Shown: in pieces, positions 33,871-37,262 of the stretch
Numbering within the stretch: position 1 is the first letter of the stretch
Layout: every line of letters begins with the position of its first letter
From: Erysipelotrichaceae bacterium
GTDB taxonomy: Bacteria; Bacillota_I; Bacilli_A; Erysipelotrichales; Erysipelotrichaceae
Reading direction: 5' to 3'
DNA: 37,262 bases
Assembly (NCBI GenBank): GCA_022772735.1
Contig: JALEZD010000022.1
Span: 1 to 37,262 of the forward strand
Program-made: the position numbers and the translations under genes
Notes under the pieces: generated by a model
Seen by the model: the letters and a program-made list of their open reading frames with translations, nothing else
Told to the model about the DNA's origin: nothing
Databases searched by the model: none

Positions 33871-34494
33871 TTATTTTTTTATAGCATTTGTATCAAAAAC
33901 TAACTCTTGAATACTTGCAACAACACTTACCACCTTAACACTAACACCTTTAGGTACAACAAAGTGTTCTGATGTAAAGTCAACTATTCCAGTTATACCA
34001 TTTTCAATTAATATATCAACAGTTTCCTGAATGTTTTGTGTTACAGTTAATATCGCAATTCTACATCCCTTAGGAATGTGATTAGAAATTTCACTGATTG
34101 GATAAACCGGAACACTACTACCTTGAACTTTCTCAGGGTATAAATCAAATGCACAAATAATCTCACCAACGACATTATTCCATTTGTTGTAATTCAATAA
34201 TGCTTTACCCAAATTTCCAGCACCAACAAGAATAATTTTTTCATCAAAACTTAATCCTAAATGGCTACTAAAAATTTCAATCAAACTATCAACATCATAA
34301 CCATATCCTTGTTTTCCCAATTTACCAATAAAAGAAAAATCTCTTCTAATTGTAGTTGGTTCAATCGCAACATAAGATGATAAGTCTTTAGACATTATTC
34401 TTGTAATTCCAACTTCTTTCAAATGTCTTAAAGCTTTTAAATATATTGGATATCTTTGTAAAGTTGCCTTTGGTACAATTTTGTTATCTTCCAT
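33871..34494 (-). CDS. rex: Redox-sensing transcriptional repressor Rex
   Basis: About 207 residues. An N-terminal winged helix ([10 protein letters not shown], then [20 protein letters not shown]) is followed by a Rossmann domain with G-A-G-N-L-G (about 92-97) and the C-terminal swapped helix. Rex represses fermentation and respiration genes when NAD+ is high and releases DNA when NADH rises. The start is ambiguous: the ATG at 34494 (M-E-D-N-K) gives the usual N terminus; a GTG at 34509 is possible. A Rex-box match upstream suggests autoregulation. Confidence 0.93.
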   Translation of the reverse strand: MEDNKIVPKATLQRYPIYLKALRHLKEVGITRIMSKDLSSYVAIEPTTIRRDFSFIGKLGKQGYGYDVDSLIEIFSSHLGLSFDEKIILVGAGNLGKALLNYNKWNNVVGEIICAFDLYPEKVQGSSVPVYPISEISNHIPKGCRIAILTVTQNIQETVDILIENGITGIVDFTSEHFVVPKGVSVKVVSVVASIQELVFDTNAIKK

Positions 34495-34567
34495 GCTATC
34501 ATTTACCACAAATCTCGGTTTATGGATTCCTTTCTATAAATAATATAGTTAATCAACTATCGCAATT

Positions 34568-34610
34568 ATTATAATAACAAATTTTTTTTATTTTGTGAAA
34601 TATTTAACTC
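34568..34610 (-). promoter_or_regulatory. rex promoter region with a Rex operator
   Basis: On the minus strand, GAGTTAAATATTTCACAA (34593-34610) matches the Rex operator pattern TTGTKAAWWWWTTMACAA at all but the first two positions. It lies just upstream of a -10 TATAAT (34568-34573), covering or flanking the -35 area, where Rex binding would block transcription. A second inverted repeat, ATAGTT-N4-AACTAT (34545-34560), lies in the leader. Confidence 0.65.
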
Positions 34611-34612
34611 CA

Positions 34613-35620
34613 TTAACATTCTATATCTTTACTTGGTTGTGCACCAAAATTTAAATCAGATATTAACCCATGATTAAACGCAATACTTCCTGCAGCTCCA
34701 ATCATTGCAGCATTATCTGTACAACACCAAAGTGGTGGAATTGTTAACTTTACATTTTCATGTTTTTTTATCATTTCATTCATTAGCTCTCTTAATCTTG
34801 TATTAGCAGCAACACCACCAGCTAAAACTACATGTTTTGGTTTGAAATCCGAAATAGCTTTATCTGTAATTTTTATTATTTGTGCCAATGCACTTTCTTG
34901 AAAGCTAAATGCTATATCAGCATTAATTACTTCTTCATTGTTTCTTTCTAATCTGTTTTTAAGTTGAATAACAGCTGATTTTAAACCAGAAAATGAAAAG
35001 TCGTATTGATTTTCAGTTTTTGGAATTGGTAATGTATAGTTTGATTTGCCTTCTTTTGCAAGTTTATCTATCGCTGGTCCTCCAGGATAAGATAATCCTA
35101 ACACTCTTGCAACTTTATCATACGCTTCACCAATCGCATCATCTTGAGTTGTACCAACAACTTCAAAACTCCATTCATCTTTCATGATAACTAGTTCACT
35201 ATGGCCTCCAGACACAACTAAAGCTAATAGTGGAAACATTAAGTCATCAACAAATGTATTCGCATATATATGCCCAATTATATGATGAATAGGCACTATC
35301 GGCTTATTATACATCCAAGCTAACGTTTTTGCTGCAATAATTCCCACATGCAATGATCCAATCAAACCCGGTCCTTGAGTTAGCGCAATTGCATCTATTT
35401 TATCCATTGTTAAATTCGCTTTTTTTAAGGCTTCTTCAATTACCACAGAAATATTTTCAACATGTATTCTTGAGGCAACTTCTGGTACAACACCGCCATA
35501 CAATTTATGAACATTTATTTGACTACTTACTATATTAGAAAGTATTTCTTTATCATTCTTTATAATAGAACATGCAGTTTCATCACAACTTGTTTCTATA
35601 GCTAAAATATATTTATCCAC
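34613..35620 (-). CDS. tsaD: tRNA t6A37 threonylcarbamoyltransferase TsaD
   Basis: 335 residues, full length. It transfers threonylcarbamoyl to A37 of ANN-decoding tRNAs together with TsaB and TsaE. The ASKHA fold with I-E-T-S-C-D-E-T-A near the N terminus and the metal-binding H-H-I-I-G-H are visible, and the C-terminal L-A-G-G-V-A-A-N-T-R-L is conserved. The start is GTG at 35620, 7 nt after AGGAGGTGC; the GTG at 35629 is inside that site. It overlaps the rimI stop by 8 nt. Confidence 0.97.
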   Translation of the reverse strand: MDKYILAIETSCDETACSIIKNDKEILSNIVSSQINVHKLYGGVVPEVASRIHVENISVVIEEALKKANLTMDKIDAIALTQGPGLIGSLHVGIIAAKTLAWMYNKPIVPIHHIIGHIYANTFVDDLMFPLLALVVSGGHSELVIMKDEWSFEVVGTTQDDAIGEAYDKVARVLGLSYPGGPAIDKLAKEGKSNYTLPIPKTENQYDFSFSGLKSAVIQLKNRLERNNEEVINADIAFSFQESALAQIIKITDKAISDFKPKHVVLAGGVAANTRLRELMNEMIKKHENVKLTIPPLWCCTDNAAMIGAAGSIAFNHGLISDLNFGAQPSKDIEC

Positions 35621-36065
35621 TATAAGCACCTCCTAAAGGTTTAATCATAAGATATGCATCTTCATGATTATCAACATAATATCCTTTTCTCACATTAACT
35701 TTAATAAATCCATTTTTCTCATAAAATTTTATTGCATTAAAATTACTTACTCTAACTTCTAAAGTTATATTTTCACACATGTTTTTTTCAACTTCTTCTA
35801 TGCATTTATTCATTAAAGTTTTTCCATATCCTTTGTTTTGAAAAGATTTTTTTATTGCAATATTTGTTATTTGTGCACTTTCAAATGTAATCCAAAATCC
35901 AATATATCCAATAATTGTTTCATCTACTAATACATAATATTTCGCAAACGGATTATCATTTAATTCATACAAAAAATCTTCTTTTTTCCATGGAGTTGAA
36001 AAAACTTCATTTTCAATAGATAATAGTTGATCTAAATCGTTCTCTTTTAATTCTCTTACTATCAT
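35613..36065 (-). CDS. rimI: GNAT acetyltransferase RimI-type
   Basis: 150 residues. A GNAT fold with the acetyl-CoA loop F-Q-N-K-G-Y-G-K-T-L-M (about 75-85) and E-V-R-V-S-N-F-N-A-I-K-F-Y-E-K-N-G-F is visible. It sits between tsaB and tsaD, the conserved location of the ribosomal-protein S18 alanine N-acetyltransferase. The ATG overlaps the tsaB stop by 4 nt. The protein target is inferred from homology and context. Confidence 0.92.
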   Translation of the reverse strand: MIVRELKENDLDQLLSIENEVFSTPWKKEDFLYELNDNPFAKYYVLVDETIIGYIGFWITFESAQITNIAIKKSFQNKGYGKTLMNKCIEEVEKNMCENITLEVRVSNFNAIKFYEKNGFIKVNVRKGYYVDNHEDAYLMIKPLGGAYSG

Positions 36066-36661
36066 TTTTTAACTAAATATTCACTTGCTTCTTTTAAGTA
36101 AGTAGGCACTAACAAATGAATATTATCCACCTTTTCCCAAAATTTTTTTAAACTTATAAAATTATTTGATAAATTATTATAAATATCATTTTTCCCAAAA
36201 ACGCTTAAATCACCAACAATATTTTTTTCATCTAAAAAATCTTTTATATCGTCAATCTCTTTAACACATGTTTCTACAACAATATCACCTTTGTTATACT
36301 CACCATAATATACTCTATTACCTCTTGCGTCCATAATTACAGAAGCATTATCAATATCTCCTGCATATAATCTGAGTGTATCTAACGTATATAATGGAAT
36401 ATTTCTAATGCTACACATAACCTTTGCAACACTCATCGCAATTCTTACTCCTGTATAACTGCCCGGACCTTTACTAATTACTACCTCATCAATGTCAAAA
36501 GGTTTAATATTCGCAATTTTACAAACTTCATTTAATTTATCAAATATCAATTCAGATTGTTTTTTTAAACAAATTTCTTGATAACTTGCAATAACTTTAT
36601 CATCTTTGATGATTGATAAAGCTAAAAGTTTATGACTTGTATCCATACAAAGTGTAATCAT
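36062..36661 (-). CDS. tsaB: tRNA t6A biosynthesis protein TsaB
   Basis: 199 residues. Inactive ASKHA paralogue that dimerises with TsaD. The N-terminal L-C-M-D-T-S-H, and K-G-P-G-S-Y-T-G-V-R-I (about 64-74) are the family signatures. Its ATG overlaps the tsaE stop by 4 nt (ATGA), so the genes are translated as a coupled set. Confidence 0.95.
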   Translation of the reverse strand: MITLCMDTSHKLLALSIIKDDKVIASYQEICLKKQSELIFDKLNEVCKIANIKPFDIDEVVISKGPGSYTGVRIAMSVAKVMCSIRNIPLYTLDTLRLYAGDIDNASVIMDARGNRVYYGEYNKGDIVVETCVKEIDDIKDFLDEKNIVGDLSVFGKNDIYNNLSNNFISLKKFWEKVDNIHLLVPTYLKEASEYLVKK

Positions 36662-37104
36662 TTTAAATCTCCTAACATATCTTCATATTTTCTCCCATGT
36701 GGGATTAAAGTAATCTCTCTATAATTATTTTCAATTATATTAATTACTATTTCTAAATATTCATTACCAATTAACTCAATTATATAATTTGGCCATTCTA
36801 TAACAGTTAAACCATCATCATCTATTTGTTCTTCAAATCCTAAATCTTGATGTAAACCTTCTAATCTATACGCATCGATATGATTTAAAGTTAATCTTCC
36901 TGAATAAATTTTTAAAATATTAAATGTTGGGCTATTAATTGTTTTTTTTATATCCAAACCCTTCGCAATACCTTGTGTTAGTGATGTTTTGCCAGCACCT
37001 AAATCTCCTGTCAAAGTAAAAATCATTCCTTTTTTTACAAGTTCTCCTAATTTTTTACCAAAACTTCGAGTTTCATCAATATTTTTACAAATAATTTTAT
37101 ACAT
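36658..37104 (-). CDS. tsaE: tRNA t6A biosynthesis ATPase TsaE
   Basis: 148 residues. The P-loop G-D-L-G-A-G-K-T-S-L (about 34-43) and the following S-P-T-F-N-I-L, H-I-D-A-Y-R and V-I-E-W-P are the TsaE hallmarks. ATG follows CGAGGTG. It is the first gene after the rRNA terminator; a possible -10 (TATACT, 37125-37130) lies upstream, without a good -35. Confidence 0.95.
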   Translation of the reverse strand: MYKIICKNIDETRSFGKKLGELVKKGMIFTLTGDLGAGKTSLTQGIAKGLDIKKTINSPTFNILKIYSGRLTLNHIDAYRLEGLHQDLGFEEQIDDDGLTVIEWPNYIIELIGNEYLEIVINIIENNYREITLIPHGRKYEDMLGDLK

Positions 37105-37142
37105 TTTTCACCTCGTAAAACACTAGTATATAATACACCAAA

Positions 37143-37177
37143 GGAAAAGAAAAAGATACCCGAAATAATAGGGTATC
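37143..37177 (-). terminator. Terminator of the rRNA operon
   Basis: The stem GATACCC/GGGTATC (37171-37177 with 37155-37161, 9-nt loop) is followed on the minus strand by TTTTTCTTTTCC. It lies just past the 5S rRNA 3' end. Confidence 0.85.
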
Positions 37178-37183
37178 TAATAA

Positions 37184-37262
37184 ACCTGGCAACTTGCTAC
37201 TTTCACTATGGCAGGCATAGCTATCATCACCGTAAAGATGCTTAACTTCTGTGTTCGGAATG
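37184..37262 (-). rRNA. rrf: 5S ribosomal RNA, 3' part (cut by the window edge)
   Basis: The reverse complement contains the conserved 5S core CCGAACACAGAAGTTAAG, followed by the GATGATAG helix and an ending AGTTGCCAGG. About 79 nt are present; the 5' part lies beyond the right edge. The 3' end is estimated to within a few bases. Confidence 0.93.

Noticed and set aside
163-37104. Recoding of TGA as tryptophan (mollicute code)
   Set aside because: No recognised gene contains an in-frame TGA, tryptophan is TGG throughout, and TGA is used as a stop (for example at the ends of sepF copy 1 and tsaE).
1-37262. Insertion sequences, prophage genes, tRNA genes or integrative elements
   Set aside because: No transposase, integrase or tRNA sequence was recognised; gene content is chromosomal housekeeping and transport.

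Overview
The window is a compact, strongly AT-rich piece of a Bacillota-type chromosome. Every gene I can support lies on the minus strand, so transcription runs from the right edge to the left. All recognisable families read through uninterrupted with the standard bacterial code, tryptophan is TGG, and Shine-Dalgarno sites are strong. This excludes the UGA=Trp mollicutes but fits a low-GC relative of Erysipelotrichia or Acholeplasma-like lineages. SepF, DivIVA, YlmH, Rex, a T-box leader and LicD support a Gram-positive-type cell. The exact genus cannot be read from the sequence.

Right to left: (1) the 3' part of a 5S rRNA with its terminator; (2) tsaE-tsaB-rimI-tsaD (tRNA t6A synthesis plus ribosomal N-acetylation), with 4-8 nt overlaps; (3) the redox regulator rex, with a near-consensus Rex operator in front of it, followed by asnS; (4) a LicD-family gene and an ABC-F ATPase; (5) an oligopeptide transporter operon oppA-B-C-D-F plus a small membrane protein, driven by a consensus promoter; (6) a nine-subunit V/A-type ATPase operon ending in an M42 aminopeptidase gene; (7) a three-gene unit DUF2975 - XRE regulator - DUF4173; (8) the division cluster sepF-sepF-ylmH-divIVA, followed by T-box-controlled ileS; (9) a 1111-residue wall/membrane-anchored surface protein with hemoglobin-interacting-type (HID/DUF1533) repeats; (10) a lipoprotein flavin reductase with a covalent-FMN domain.

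Two places deserve most attention. The OppC permease carries seven regularly spaced RCC1-like units, enough for a complete seven-bladed beta-propeller, inserted into the extracytoplasmic loop before its permease core. The surface protein next to the flavin reductase has one motif matching the FMN-attachment consensus (D-A-I-S-G-A-S) and, close to its membrane anchor, five tandem short repeats D-[IF]-[IV]-[ST]-S-[AP]-T that look like degenerate versions of the same motif. With the flavinylated reductase beside it, this suggests a possible extracytoplasmic electron-transfer pair. A third notable point is the tandem sepF pair: the two cores are 73/79 identical in protein, with an 84-nt identical DNA run, while the N-terminal parts are unrelated.

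Several starts were moved inward from the longest reading frame, because the upstream in-frame codons are part of, or lie upstream of, a strong ribosome binding site: ileS, divIVA, both sepF genes, DUF2975, the V-ATPase E, C and G/H-like subunits, tsaD, the small membrane protein, licD and rex.
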